64,000 nt of DNA, from the NCBI GenBank assembly GCA_000818945.1, contig KN805386.1, positions 571,948 through 635,947 of the forward strand, written 5' to 3'. Of the stretch, positions 19,513-28,607 are shown one piece after another. Origin of the DNA: Schizochytrium sp. CCTCC M209059. Taxonomy: Eukaryota; Sar; Bigyra; Thraustochytrida; Thraustochytriidae. A program made the translations under genes and the position numbers. A model generated the notes under the pieces. The model saw nothing but the letters and a program-made list of their open reading frames with translations, was not told the origin of the DNA and did not search any database. Each line of letters begins with the position of its first letter. Position 1 is the stretch's first letter.

Positions 19513-20175
19513 GTTCCTAGCCCTTTATCCCACTTTCCTTTGATGGCGCCACGGTTGAGTGAAGCAAGAAAAAACAAACAAAAAACGACTTGCTCGATGT
19601 GAACCTAGCGGCTGCAGTTTCACATGCACGCGATCTCGCCAATTTGGTTTGCCCAGGTCTTGCTCGTCCTGTCGAGCGGCGAAGCAACCGTCTCTTCCGC
19701 GTCGGCCCTGGTTGCTCGCTCGCCCGCCCTCTCGCCCGCTCAGAGTCGTTCGCCCGCGCGCCCGTCCGAGAGAGCAATCGCTCTCTTTCTTCCCGGCTTC
19801 TTTATCTGCTCCCTTTTGTTTTCTCCTTTTCCACTATGTTCCTTTTCCTCGTCCTCGTCCTCGTCCTCGTCCAAGTCCAAGTCCTCCTCCCACTCGCTCC
19901 TCTCCGCGCGCGCAGCGGTCGTCGGCCTCTGATGATCGCCGCTGCTGGCCCGCGACGACGGTTCCGTCCCGGATCCGCAGCTGTTCCTCGTGTCTGGCGC
20001 CCCACAAGTGCGGTGCGGAACTGTGTACAGCTGTGGAGCATCCTTTTCCCGTCTTCTCCGGGATTCGACCCGACAGAAGAAAGCAGAGCGGAGCAGAGCG
20101 ACAAGAGCTGAGCGCCAAGAGCCGAGCGGAGCCCGTCGCGTCGGGAGCGGCGGCGCAGACGCGGGCGCTGGCGCG
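19513..20175. promoter_or_regulatory. Divergent upstream region of the prolyl hydroxylase (-) and MCTP-like (+) genes
   Basis: Holds CTCGTC runs (about 19846-19885) and GAGCA/GAGCG pentamers (about 20081-20110) close to the MCTP start. A frame from a GTG at 19990 continues into MCTP but is Arg/Gly low complexity; I treat it as leader. Confidence 0.5.
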
Positions 20176-23139
20176 ATGGGCGGGGGCGCGGACGCCGGAA
20201 ACACAGGCGGACGCGGCGGTCTGTTGGGACGCGGGAATCACGGTTCCGAGGGCGGAGATGGCGGCGAAGATGGCGGCGCCGAAGGCGGCTGTGCCTCGCC
20301 GCCGCTTGCGAAGAAGCAGCTCGTGGCCGGCGTGGAGGTGCTTCTGCGCAGCGCGGAGGGGCTGCCCGCGGCGGACAGCAACGGCCTGAGCGACCCGTAC
20401 GTGGTGCTACGCGTAGGCAGGCTTTCGGAACGTAAGAGCAAGATCCGGTGGAAAACGCTGGACCCGGTCTGGGACGAGGAGCACTTCTTGGCGGCACCCC
20501 CTCACACGGCAATGCCTCTCGAGGTCGAGGTGCGCGACATGGATATGCTGAGCAGCGAGTGCCTGGGCCGCGGTGAGGTCGACATCTCCTGGCTTGATGC
20601 CTCGAGAGGCCCTGTAGAGTTGACCGTGGAACTGAAGAGACCCTCGACCGGAAGTGCTGCCAAGAACGGGCTCGCCGGCCGGAGTGCGGGCAAGGTCAAG
20701 CTGCAAGTCCGCAGGGGCCTGCGCCCCGCCAAGGAGATGGACGGCCTTGCACGAAGCCAAGATTGGGTCGCATCAAATCGACGTCAGCGCATTGCCGTTG
20801 TGGAGCTCGTCAAGGGACAGAACCTCGTAGCACGCGACGACAACGGGTACTCTGACGCCTATGTGTGTCTCGAGCTGGCGGGTATCACTCAGCAAAGCCG
20901 GGTTGTGGCTCGCTCGCTGCATCCCAAGTGGCGCGAGCGTTTTGAATTTAACTTTGCAGAACGATTACGACGAAATCTTCGCCTCAAGCTCGAGGTGTGG
21001 GACCGCGACATTCTTTCGCGCGATGAAGAAATGGGCCACGCGGAGCTCGATTTATCTTCGATGCAAGACAATGTGGTCAACGAGGCTTGGATTAATGTGG
21101 AACTCGATGGTTTGCCAGCGGGCTCATTACACGTTTTGGTGACAATCATGGATACTGACGAGGATCTCGTGCTGACACGCGAGCAGCGTGCACGCGCAGT
21201 TGGATCATTGCGCGTACACGTGATCCGTGCACGCGGCCTCATGGCCTCGGACCGCAATGGGCGCAGTGATCCTTTTTGCGAGATCAGTCTGGGCAATGCG
21301 CGACTTCGCACGCCAGTCGAGCCCAAGACGCTAAACCCAGTTTGGGACAGGCTCATGGAAGTGCCCGTGCACGACGCCTTTGCGTGCCTCGATCTTTCCG
21401 TGTACGATTATGACCCTGATAGCCAGCCTGAACCCCTGGGGGCAGTGCGGATTCCCTTGCAAAACATTCGCTCGAGCGATCCCGTGTGGATGCCACTCAA
21501 GTCGATGGACCTTACGCGGAGGGCGCAAGGCGAAGTTCTCGTGGGCATGAGGTTCGAGTACAGCATGATCTCTGCATGTCTGGCGCTGCGACATAATCGG
21601 GAAGTCAACCACATGGAGAGTCTTCCAGCGTTTTCCGTGACGCACCTCAAGAACTCGATGAATCGACTCATGCCCGTCGCTGTTGTCGCCTTGCAAACGT
21701 ACATTACCGCGTATGGAGTGTTGACCTGGGAGTATGGCGCGTTACCAACGCTGGGGGGTCTACTGGCATGGACTCTGTTTTGCCTGTTTTTCAGGCCATT
21801 CATGGCGCCGCTTGGACTCATGGGCGTTTTCGCGTACAATTACTTTTACAATTTTCAGGGAAATGCGGTCCACCTTCGCGATGATGGTCTGCTGGAGACG
21901 CGCTTCAACGACGAAGATACCGAGGCCGTCATCCAACAGACGATGGACACCTTTGGCCTGGAGGAGAACTTTGACGCAAATGAGGCGCTGCGCACATCCG
22001 CGTCGGGAGAAGACGACCCGGATGGGTCGCTGTCTTCTCGAAAGGCGTACTTCCGTGCAGAGGCAGCCGAGAGGGCAGCGGAAAAGTCCAACTTTCCCTC
22101 GCCCCCCTCTTCTGGCTCTCTGTCCTTGTCGTCATCGTCGTCATCGCTGTCGCCATCGGTGGGGCGCTCGCCGCGGCCTCTTCGGAGCATGCCTTCGCAG
22201 CCGTCGCTGGGTCGTCTGGAACAAATTTCTTCTATGAGCATGGCGTCGATTCCCGAGGCGGAATACAGTGACGATGAGTTTGATTCCGACGAGGACGACC
22301 TTCAGATTGGCTATCCATTGTTCGAGGGTAGCCCCGAAGAACACGATGCGCCGGAACCGCCGAGAACGCAGAGACAGCGTCCCCCGGCGCAAGCCGTCGT
22401 CAACCAGGACGCTGAGGAGAAGAAGGTTCGGAAAAAGGCAGCGAAGCGTTTCGTGGGTGCACCCTCTTCACTGACGGCGTGGGGCCAGCGTCAAGTCTTT
22501 GGGTGGCTCAAATTTGGACTGTCGGTGGCGAAGAACTCTTACTTGGTTGCGATGGCCAAGGATTCCTTTATCGGAGACGCCGTCCGCGAGCTCATTGCCG
22601 CGCATGCTCCAAAACTTATGCTCTTGCAGGATGGGGACGTGCTGAATCGCCCATTTCTCGAGCAGCTGCGCATGCTAAGTCGATTGGGCAAGCAGTTCCA
22701 AGACCAGCTGGAGTTTGTTGCGTCTTCTACTGAGCGGACACAGAACTTGGCCAACTGGACGGTTCCGACGCTGTCCACGATTGTCTTTCTCCTTTTACTG
22801 GGAGCCACCATTGCGCTTTTGCTTCTTCCGTGGAACATTTGTCTCATGCTTGCGGGTTATGGCGCAGTCGCGGACACGTGGGTGACCAAGTACTTGCAAC
22901 GCGACCAATACACCATCTCGCGGTCTCGCTGGCTTGAGTTCCTGTCACGGGTGCCATCGGATGTGGATCGTGCCAAGTGTAAGCCGCTGTCATCCTTGAT
23001 GCAAGACGAAGGCCCGCCACCGAGTTCGAGAAAGCTTGCGCGAAACTACTCGGAGGAGGTGCGTGAGCATCTCTCTGGGATCGGAGAGCGCATTCTGCGT
23101 CTTGACAGGTACGCGGCACGCAAGCGAGCGACGAGCTAA
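20176..23139 (+). CDS. MCTP-like multiple-C2 transmembrane protein, 987 aa
   Basis: The start is the ATG at 20176 (GCGCGATGG). Three C2 domains: about 44-141, 204-300 and 343-428. All carry Ca2+-site features (DSNGLSDPY with VRDMD; DDNGYSDAY with WDRD; DRNGRSDPF with YDYDPD), so Ca2+-dependent phospholipid binding is likely. Two hydrophobic hairpins follow, at about 495-563 and 860-903, separated by a Ser-rich acidic linker. Three C2 domains plus a C-terminal membrane region is the layout of MCTP proteins, which sit in the ER and work at membrane contacts or vesicle release. The long insert between the two hairpins is larger than usual. Extended synaptotagmins are an alternative, but there is no SMP domain, which argues against them. 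Confidence 0.85.
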   Translation: MGGGADAGNTGGRGGLLGRGNHGSEGGDGGEDGGAEGGCASPPLAKKQLVAGVEVLLRSAEGLPAADSNGLSDPYVVLRVGRLSERKSKIRWKTLDPVWDEEHFLAAPPHTAMPLEVEVRDMDMLSSECLGRGEVDISWLDASRGPVELTVELKRPSTGSAAKNGLAGRSAGKVKLQVRRGLRPAKEMDGLARSQDWVASNRRQRIAVVELVKGQNLVARDDNGYSDAYVCLELAGITQQSRVVARSLHPKWRERFEFNFAERLRRNLRLKLEVWDRDILSRDEEMGHAELDLSSMQDNVVNEAWINVELDGLPAGSLHVLVTIMDTDEDLVLTREQRARAVGSLRVHVIRARGLMASDRNGRSDPFCEISLGNARLRTPVEPKTLNPVWDRLMEVPVHDAFACLDLSVYDYDPDSQPEPLGAVRIPLQNIRSSDPVWMPLKSMDLTRRAQGEVLVGMRFEYSMISACLALRHNREVNHMESLPAFSVTHLKNSMNRLMPVAVVALQTYITAYGVLTWEYGALPTLGGLLAWTLFCLFFRPFMAPLGLMGVFAYNYFYNFQGNAVHLRDDGLLETRFNDEDTEAVIQQTMDTFGLEENFDANEALRTSASGEDDPDGSLSSRKAYFRAEAAERAAEKSNFPSPPSSGSLSLSSSSSSLSPSVGRSPRPLRSMPSQPSLGRLEQISSMSMASIPEAEYSDDEFDSDEDDLQIGYPLFEGSPEEHDAPEPPRTQRQRPPAQAVVNQDAEEKKVRKKAAKRFVGAPSSLTAWGQRQVFGWLKFGLSVAKNSYLVAMAKDSFIGDAVRELIAAHAPKLMLLQDGDVLNRPFLEQLRMLSRLGKQFQDQLEFVASSTERTQNLANWTVPTLSTIVFLLLLGATIALLLLPWNICLMLAGYGAVADTWVTKYLQRDQYTISRSRWLEFLSRVPSDVDRAKCKPLSSLMQDEGPPPSSRKLARNYSEEVREHLSGIGERILRLDRYAARKRATS

Positions 23140-23522
23140 TGTCTTCGTATCTCGAACTGCTAGCGTTCTCACATGTGCACATTCCAAGGTTCTTTATTTT
23201 ATTTTATTCGTAGCCACATGAAGACAACTTGTGATTGTAAACAAAGTAAAGAAAAGGAGAAGAGAAGAGAAGAGAAGAGCAGTGCAGAGAAGAAAAGAGA
23301 GGAAAGATTAGATTGATCGAATGGATGAAGCCAGCTAGCTCGCTCGATACGTAGCTGATGTTCACAAAGAGAATGAGAGGGAACGAGAAAGGGAGGGAGG
23401 GAGGAAGAAAGAAGAATCAAAGGTTGGGCTCCAGGCGCTTTGGGGGCTGCGGAGAGCGGCTCGTCAATTTTGGTCAAGGGCAGCGCTTGCATGGAGAGCT
23501 TGAGGCGTCATGTTCGCTTCCA
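23140..23522. other. Convergent intergenic region with purine-rich GAGAA repeat
   Basis: Between the 3' ends of MCTP (+) and the START-like gene (-). AGAGA/GAGAA pentamers occupy about 23250-23310 and a GGGA/GAAA tract 23385-23420. No gene is seen. Confidence 0.6.
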
Positions 23523-24680
23523 TTAATCCCGGGTTCCAACGTCGGACTCCTCGTCAATCTCGAGCTCGGCTTCGGGCTCGGCGTTGTCGCGATGCGCAGA
23601 GCGGAGCGAGGCAAGGTCGCCAATTTCTTCTTCGACGTTAATACCGAGTTTCTCAGCGGCCTCGACCTCGGCTTCGACTTCTGCCTCTGCCTGGACGGCA
23701 GCGGCCGCGGCAGCATCGCCTTCTTCGTCGTCAGAATCCGGGTTTTCGATGAAGCGCTCAATGAGCTCCGTGGTGTCGGGCAAGGGCTTGGCGCCATCGA
23801 GAGTGGAAAGCATGGTGAGGATTTCGGACACCACGTATTGCTTTTGCATAAAGACGGGAAGGTAGCCTCCGAGAAGAGCATGGCTGACGGCGACGACCTT
23901 GGCACCGTCGGTTTCCGAGGTGGCACCGAAGAACGAAGTCTTGGTGACCTTGGCAGGTCGAATCTGCATGCCAAAGAGAAGGCGCTGGCCCCGCACGGCT
24001 GAAGGGACAATTTTCTTGGCAAGCGTTTCGTCAACGGACTTGACAGCAAAGGTAATGGTTCCATCGTCGGCCTCGACCCAGGTCTGGAAAACGGTGAAGT
24101 CACGATTGGACACGACGGTGGAACCGAAACGTTTCACGACATGCATGATGGACGATTGGCCGCCGCGGTAGGTGTAATGCTCGCGCATGTACAGCACGGA
24201 GGGGTCAGCGTTGCCGGCATGGGCTGCGCGGATCTGGCTGAGCAGAATGGCGCGCGGGTCCGCATTAACCTCCTTTTCGATGCGCACGAGAGGGACGCCT
24301 CGCTCGACGCGAGTCTTGCTCCATGCAACGGTGGCGCCGCTCTTGGAGCTGGGCTGTTCAAAGTCGCTTTCGGGGGCCTCGACGGCGGCGCGAACCTCTG
24401 CGAGGGCGTCGTTGAGAACCTCGGTCCAGTCAAGCTTCGAGCCGTCCGAGAGGGTTAGAGTTGAGGGGACGCGGGAGGCCTTTTCCCAAAAGTTATACCA
24501 GCGACGGCTCGAGACGAGTTGCGCTTGCTGGGCTGCCGCCTTGATTTTGTCGTAGCCCTCGCGAGCAAAGATGTTCGCGAACTTGGCGGCCTCTTCCCGC
24601 GCAAGCTCAAGGTTACGTTTCGCTTCAACAAGCGACTTGCGTCTCTCCTCGAAGGCTTCGGCGTCGGCCACGGTCGCCAT
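23523..24680 (-). CDS. START-like lipid-transfer domain protein, 385 aa
   Basis: ATG at 24680 (CACCATGGCG). Residues 1-55 form a charged helical segment (EERRKSLVEAKRNLELAREE). Residues of about 70-300 have the StAR-related (START/SRPBCC) pattern: SKTRVERGVPLVRIEKEV, YMREHYTYRGG, SNRDFTVFQTWVEADDG, then a C-terminal helix near MQKQYVVSEILTML. The fold is a hydrophobic pocket for lipid or sterol transfer; the ligand cannot be told. The C-terminus is acidic (DSDDEEGD, EAEAEVEAE). No signal peptide or membrane segment is seen, so it is probably cytosolic. A more distant SRPBCC member is the main alternative. Confidence 0.75.
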   Translation of the reverse strand: MATVADAEAFEERRKSLVEAKRNLELAREEAAKFANIFAREGYDKIKAAAQQAQLVSSRRWYNFWEKASRVPSTLTLSDGSKLDWTEVLNDALAEVRAAVEAPESDFEQPSSKSGATVAWSKTRVERGVPLVRIEKEVNADPRAILLSQIRAAHAGNADPSVLYMREHYTYRGGQSSIMHVVKRFGSTVVSNRDFTVFQTWVEADDGTITFAVKSVDETLAKKIVPSAVRGQRLLFGMQIRPAKVTKTSFFGATSETDGAKVVAVSHALLGGYLPVFMQKQYVVSEILTMLSTLDGAKPLPDTTELIERFIENPDSDDEEGDAAAAAAVQAEAEVEAEVEAAEKLGINVEEEIGDLASLRSAHRDNAEPEAELEIDEESDVGTRD

Positions 24681-25727
24681 GGTGCTCTTTTCCGAACCCT
24701 CGATGCGCTACGAACCTCCGTTTTCTTTCTTGCTGACTTTCGAAGTCTGCTCTGCAGAAGACGCGGTTGACCAGGCTCGCCTCGCGGTCCGCGTTGCCGC
24801 TTTGCCCGGACCTTCTCTGCCCGCCCCGTTCGCGCCAACCCTGCGCGGCTGCGGCCCAGGCACCGGTAGGTACTACTCGGGGCTTGCTTTCACCTTACCG
24901 TGCTCCGCCTCGCTCGCTCGCTACCTCTCGTAAGCTCACAGTACTCACAGTCAGGTATAGTAGGAGCAGTCGGTATGAGGGTGCACACCGCGCGGCACGT
25001 GCCAGACAAACAGAGCAAGCAAGGCGAGACGATGCCATCGACGACGCGGGGACGGCGTGAGAGGCGCGGCTCCCTGACCGCCGCCATTGGCCGCGTCCAG
25101 GAGCAGGCCTCGGGCTCCGCGTCAGCGCGAGGGTTTGCGCTCGCTCGCGGTGAACTGCGATCGTCGTGACGAGGATGAGGGCGACTGACTGAGGTAGGCC
25201 TAGGCGTTTTTGAGAGCGAGCGACCTAGTGGCGACATGATGACGGAGGCGCGGCACACAGATCGACCTTGAGCCTGATCATCGCGGCCGCTGCTTGGGGG
25301 CGAGGACTTGGTTGGATTACAAGGTGGAGTCAAGAAGAGCACGATTGCGGCGGCGGCGGCAGCGGAAAGGAGCTGCGTAAACTCTGGCTTGGACGCGGGA
25401 GCTGGCTGTCAGCGAGAGGCACACCAGACCAAAAGTAAAGCCAAAGCAAGAGCAAGAGCCAAAGCAAAGCAAAGCAAAGCAAAGTAAAATAGAGTGTGAG
25501 GAAGGTATAGTAGGTATAGTATGATGATAAACTGCCTGGGCGGCGAGTCGGGCGCGTGTGAAAAGAAAGTGTTTATGACATCGCATCACGTATTATAACA
25601 AATTCTACTACGATACACAAGCTGGACAGGCGGGCGGGCACATGCGGGTTGGCGAATAGGTAGACAGAAAGGCAGACAGCGAAAATGTTGCCTGCTGTAG
25701 TCTCGGTGGGTGGGTAGAGTATTTGAT
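24681..25727. other. Upstream region of the START-like gene, no coding signal
   Basis: Between two minus-strand genes. It holds AAAGC pentamers (about 25437-25486) and repeated GTATAGTAG motifs near 24955 and 25505-25522. Short open frames lack recognisable domains. Confidence 0.55.
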
Positions 25728-26663
25728 TTAATTGATGTCCTCGACGCGCCATGCGACGGCATCGGTCTTTTCGTTCCAGAGATAGAAACGGCCCGTGTTC
25801 TCATCGAGGACTTCGACCCATTCAGGTCCGGGAAGAGGCCGGAGCTGGCTTATGGGAGGCGGCTGCGCGGGTTGACGCGGTCTTTCCCACTGAGACTGAC
25901 GCGTGACGGGATCCCAGTAAAAGATACTTTGCGAATTGGGATCAATCTGGGCCGTCCACCGGCCCACGCGAGTCCCAGGCGGATCAACAGGCGGTGGTAC
26001 TTGCGGTTGCTGATGGTGACTTGCGGCTGAATCGTCGTAACCGTTTCCGTTCGACGCAGCAGCGGCAGATCCCGAATAAGGTTCGCGGTGCTGAGGGTGT
26101 GATGATTGGCGATCATTCGAGCGGTGATAATCGCGGTCGCGGTCGCGGTCACGGTCGCGGTCGCGGTCACGATCACGATCACGATCGAAATCGCGACCAC
26201 GATCGCGGTCACTTGGGTGGGAGTAGTCGCCCGAGCGGCCATAGTGCCCGCCTTCTGCTGCGCGAGGATCCCCTCCTCGACGATCAGTCGTACCACCAGC
26301 AGCAGCGGCTGCAGCATAAGGTCCTCCGGTCGGCGGCCCACCACCACCACCGGCGCCTCCATAACCTTGCGCTGAGGCTGAAGTGTCGGCACGTGAAGGC
26401 GGATAATGTCCAGCGCTCCCAGGCGCCGGTCCGGGAGACCCTCCAGGCCCACCAGGACCGTCGGGCTGGGACCCACCAGACTGTTGATTCTTCATCCAAG
26501 CAGGCATGACCATGGACCTCCCTCGGCCACGGCCTGGTGCACCTGCATCATGCTGCGTTCCTCCGCGGCCACGACCACGGCCTCCCTGCCAGCCACGGCC
26601 GCCCCCTCGTCCGCCGCCACGCCAATCGTTGCCGCGCGAGCGTTTCCTGGTATTGCTGTCCAT
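25728..26663 (-). CDS. RGG/RD-repeat protein with two WW domains, 311 aa
   Basis: The start is the ATG at 26663; a longer frame to 26693 begins with TTG. The N-terminus (about 10-50) is an RGG box (GRGGGRGWQGGRGRGRGG), a typical RNA-binding and arginine-methylation region. A Gly/Pro-rich stretch follows, then alternating Arg-Asp repeats at about 155-185 as in spliceosomal RD/SR-type proteins. Two WW domains follow at the C-terminus: about 231-262 (GRWTAQIDP...QSQWERP) and about 278-308 (PEWVEVLDE...AVAWRVED). WW domains bind Pro-rich ligands. The WW plus DR-repeat mix recalls PQBP1, but the order is reversed and the PQBP1 C-terminal motif is missing. A role in splicing or transcription-coupled RNA processing is inferred. 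Confidence 0.8.
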   Translation of the reverse strand: MDSNTRKRSRGNDWRGGGRGGGRGWQGGRGRGRGGTQHDAGAPGRGRGRSMVMPAWMKNQQSGGSQPDGPGGPGGSPGPAPGSAGHYPPSRADTSASAQGYGGAGGGGGPPTGGPYAAAAAAGGTTDRRGGDPRAAEGGHYGRSGDYSHPSDRDRGRDFDRDRDRDRDRDRDRDRDRDYHRSNDRQSSHPQHREPYSGSAAAASNGNGYDDSAASHHQQPQVPPPVDPPGTRVGRWTAQIDPNSQSIFYWDPVTRQSQWERPRQPAQPPPISQLRPLPGPEWVEVLDENTGRFYLWNEKTDAVAWRVEDIN

Positions 26664-27331
26664 GATTTCGAGAGGTCCCTTCCTATATCTCAAGCTTATT
26701 TTGGAGACTCACTCTGTTCGTTTGTTTCCCAAGGTCTTGCGTTTCGTTGCTATGGTTGTCTTTTGTGGTTGTCGTTGTCGTTGTCGTTGCCGTTGTTGTC
26801 GTCGTTTTCGTCGTTGGTCTCCCTCCCTTCAATGCCGTCCTTTTCCCCTCCAACTCCAACCTTTTGCCCGTGACAGACAGCTCGGATCTGAAGGGAGCGA
26901 GAGAATCCACGGCGTGCTCGCGCGGGCACACGGGCGTGCAGGCGAGCGCGCGCGCACGCACGGAGGGTAGTCTTGTCGTGAAAGAAAGCCAATCTGCCAC
27001 AGGCCGATCAATCTAGGCCTAGGTGAGAAGCTTTTACGATTTTTAGTAAACAGACCCAAATACTATGATAAGTCTGTTTTGAACTTTGGTGCACAAGGCA
27101 CTCGCCAGCCACAACCAGCCAAGCCAAGCCAAGCCAAGCCAAGCCAGTCGCGCCGAGTCAGTTCTGCTTCTTTTGTTGAGCGAGTGCGCGGCGCGGAGAG
27201 CTCGCGTGGCGTGGCGTGGCGTGGCGTGGCGTGGCGTGACGAGACGAGGTGAGGCGAGGTGATACGTAGAGCAGGGTCGCGGAGAGTGACGTTCGGGTAG
27301 CCAAAGTAAAGTAAACGCATAGCAAGGCACC
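26664..27331. promoter_or_regulatory. Divergent upstream region of the RGG/WW gene (-) and IMP3 (+)
   Basis: Contains GTTGTC/GTTGTCGTT runs (about 26755-26815), AAGCC pentamers (27118-27146) and GTGGC pentamers (27204-27238), the latter about 95 bp before the IMP3 ATG. Confidence 0.5.
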
Positions 27332-27883
27332 ATGAGGGAGCTCAAGTATCACGAGAAGAAGCTCCTGCGCAAGGTTGACTTGCTGCAGTACAAGCGTGAG
27401 AATTCGCTGCGCGAAATGCAGGTGATGCGCAGATATCACGTACAGCGCCGGGATGACTATATGAAGTACAACAAGCTGGTGGGCGAGACGGGTCGCATTG
27501 CGGCACGTCTGCGCAAGCTCGATGCACGCGACCCGTTTCGCATCAAGATGACGGAGCAGCTGCTCGAGAAACTTTACAAGATGGGTCTTATCACCCGAAA
27601 GAAGAATTTGGAGCTGGCGGAGAAATTGACCGTGTCTGCATTCTGCAGGCGGCGTCTGCCTGTGGTTCTTGTACGGCTCAAGTTTGCAGAATCCGTCAAA
27701 GAGGCGACGAGTTTCGTGGAGCAGGGGCAGCTCCGCGTTGGGCCCGAAGTGATCACAGACCCTGCATTTCTTGTCACGCGCAACATGGAGGACTATATCA
27801 CCTGGGTGGACTCCTCGAAGATTCGTCGTGCGGTGGCTCGCTACAATGACAAACTTGACGACTACGAGCTCTTGCAGGAGTAA
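27332..27883 (+). CDS. IMP3: U3 snoRNP protein IMP3
   Basis: 183 aa, the standard length for IMP3; the start is the ATG at 27332 (CACCATGAG). It begins with the family pattern MRELKYHEKKLLRKVDLLQ and has an S4-like RNA-binding domain at about 105-155 (FCRRRLPVVLVRLKFAESV, then GQLRVGPEVITDPAFLVTR). IMP3 with IMP4 and MPP10 helps pair U3 snoRNA with pre-18S rRNA in the small-subunit processome in the nucleolus. The uS4 ribosomal family is related but has a different N-terminus. No intron is needed. Confidence 0.96.
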   Translation: MRELKYHEKKLLRKVDLLQYKRENSLREMQVMRRYHVQRRDDYMKYNKLVGETGRIAARLRKLDARDPFRIKMTEQLLEKLYKMGLITRKKNLELAEKLTVSAFCRRRLPVVLVRLKFAESVKEATSFVEQGQLRVGPEVITDPAFLVTRNMEDYITWVDSSKIRRAVARYNDKLDDYELLQE

Positions 27884-28607
27884 GAGTCTTGTCATCTCTG
27901 TCGTGGTTGTTTCGTTTGATGTGCCAGTCCAAGCTGCACGTCTACGCCACTCTTGTCGTCCGTTGACGCGGCGGGTCAGGTCTTGCGCCGTGCGCGAGGG
28001 AGCGAGCGGCCTTCATCTTTCCATTACACACTGCATGATATGCAACGGAAGAGGGGTGGGCCAAACGTGAGCTGCAGTGCACGTGCATTGCCTTCTTTTT
28101 TCGAGAAGTTGAGATCCCCATCTCTCTCTCTCACTCTCTTCTTTCGTTGCCCGTGCCGGGAGGGTGGGTCTTGGGCGCACGCGCTCCGACGAACCAGCGA
28201 CTGTTAGACAGTGTCCCAGTCTTTCGCGAAAGTCTCGGCCGAGCCGATGTGTGGCTGCTACCCCCTCGGGGCTTCTTTGGTCGGGGAAATCTCAAAAGTG
28301 TAAACAATAGTATGAACGTAAAGCATAAATCGCAGATGTAATTCGCCGAGATGGGCATGCTGGACGTTGGTCCGGACGTTGCCAACGTGGAAAGCAACCG
28401 TAGACAACGGAGATCTCTCTCTTGGAGGTGCTTGCTCGATGCTTGGCGACTCGGTGCAGATCCCTTTTTGCGGCAACGATCGGGACGCGCGAGCAAGCTA
28501 GCCAGCCAGCCAGTCAGCCAGCCAGCCAGCAAGAGAGCGAGCAAGTCTCTGCTCTTTGCTGACGGGCGCAAGCGAGAAGTCCGAGGCGGCGTCGCTCGGA
28601 ATCGAGG
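27884..28607. other. Upstream region of the GRP94 gene
   Basis: Contains CCAG tetramers (28498-28530) and an (CT)n tract near 28120-28135. I looked for a full ER stress element (CCAAT-N9-CCACG) and found none. No gene is seen. Confidence 0.55.

Noticed and set aside
27884..28607. ER stress element upstream of GRP94
   Set aside because: No CCAAT-N9-CCACG arrangement was found on either strand.
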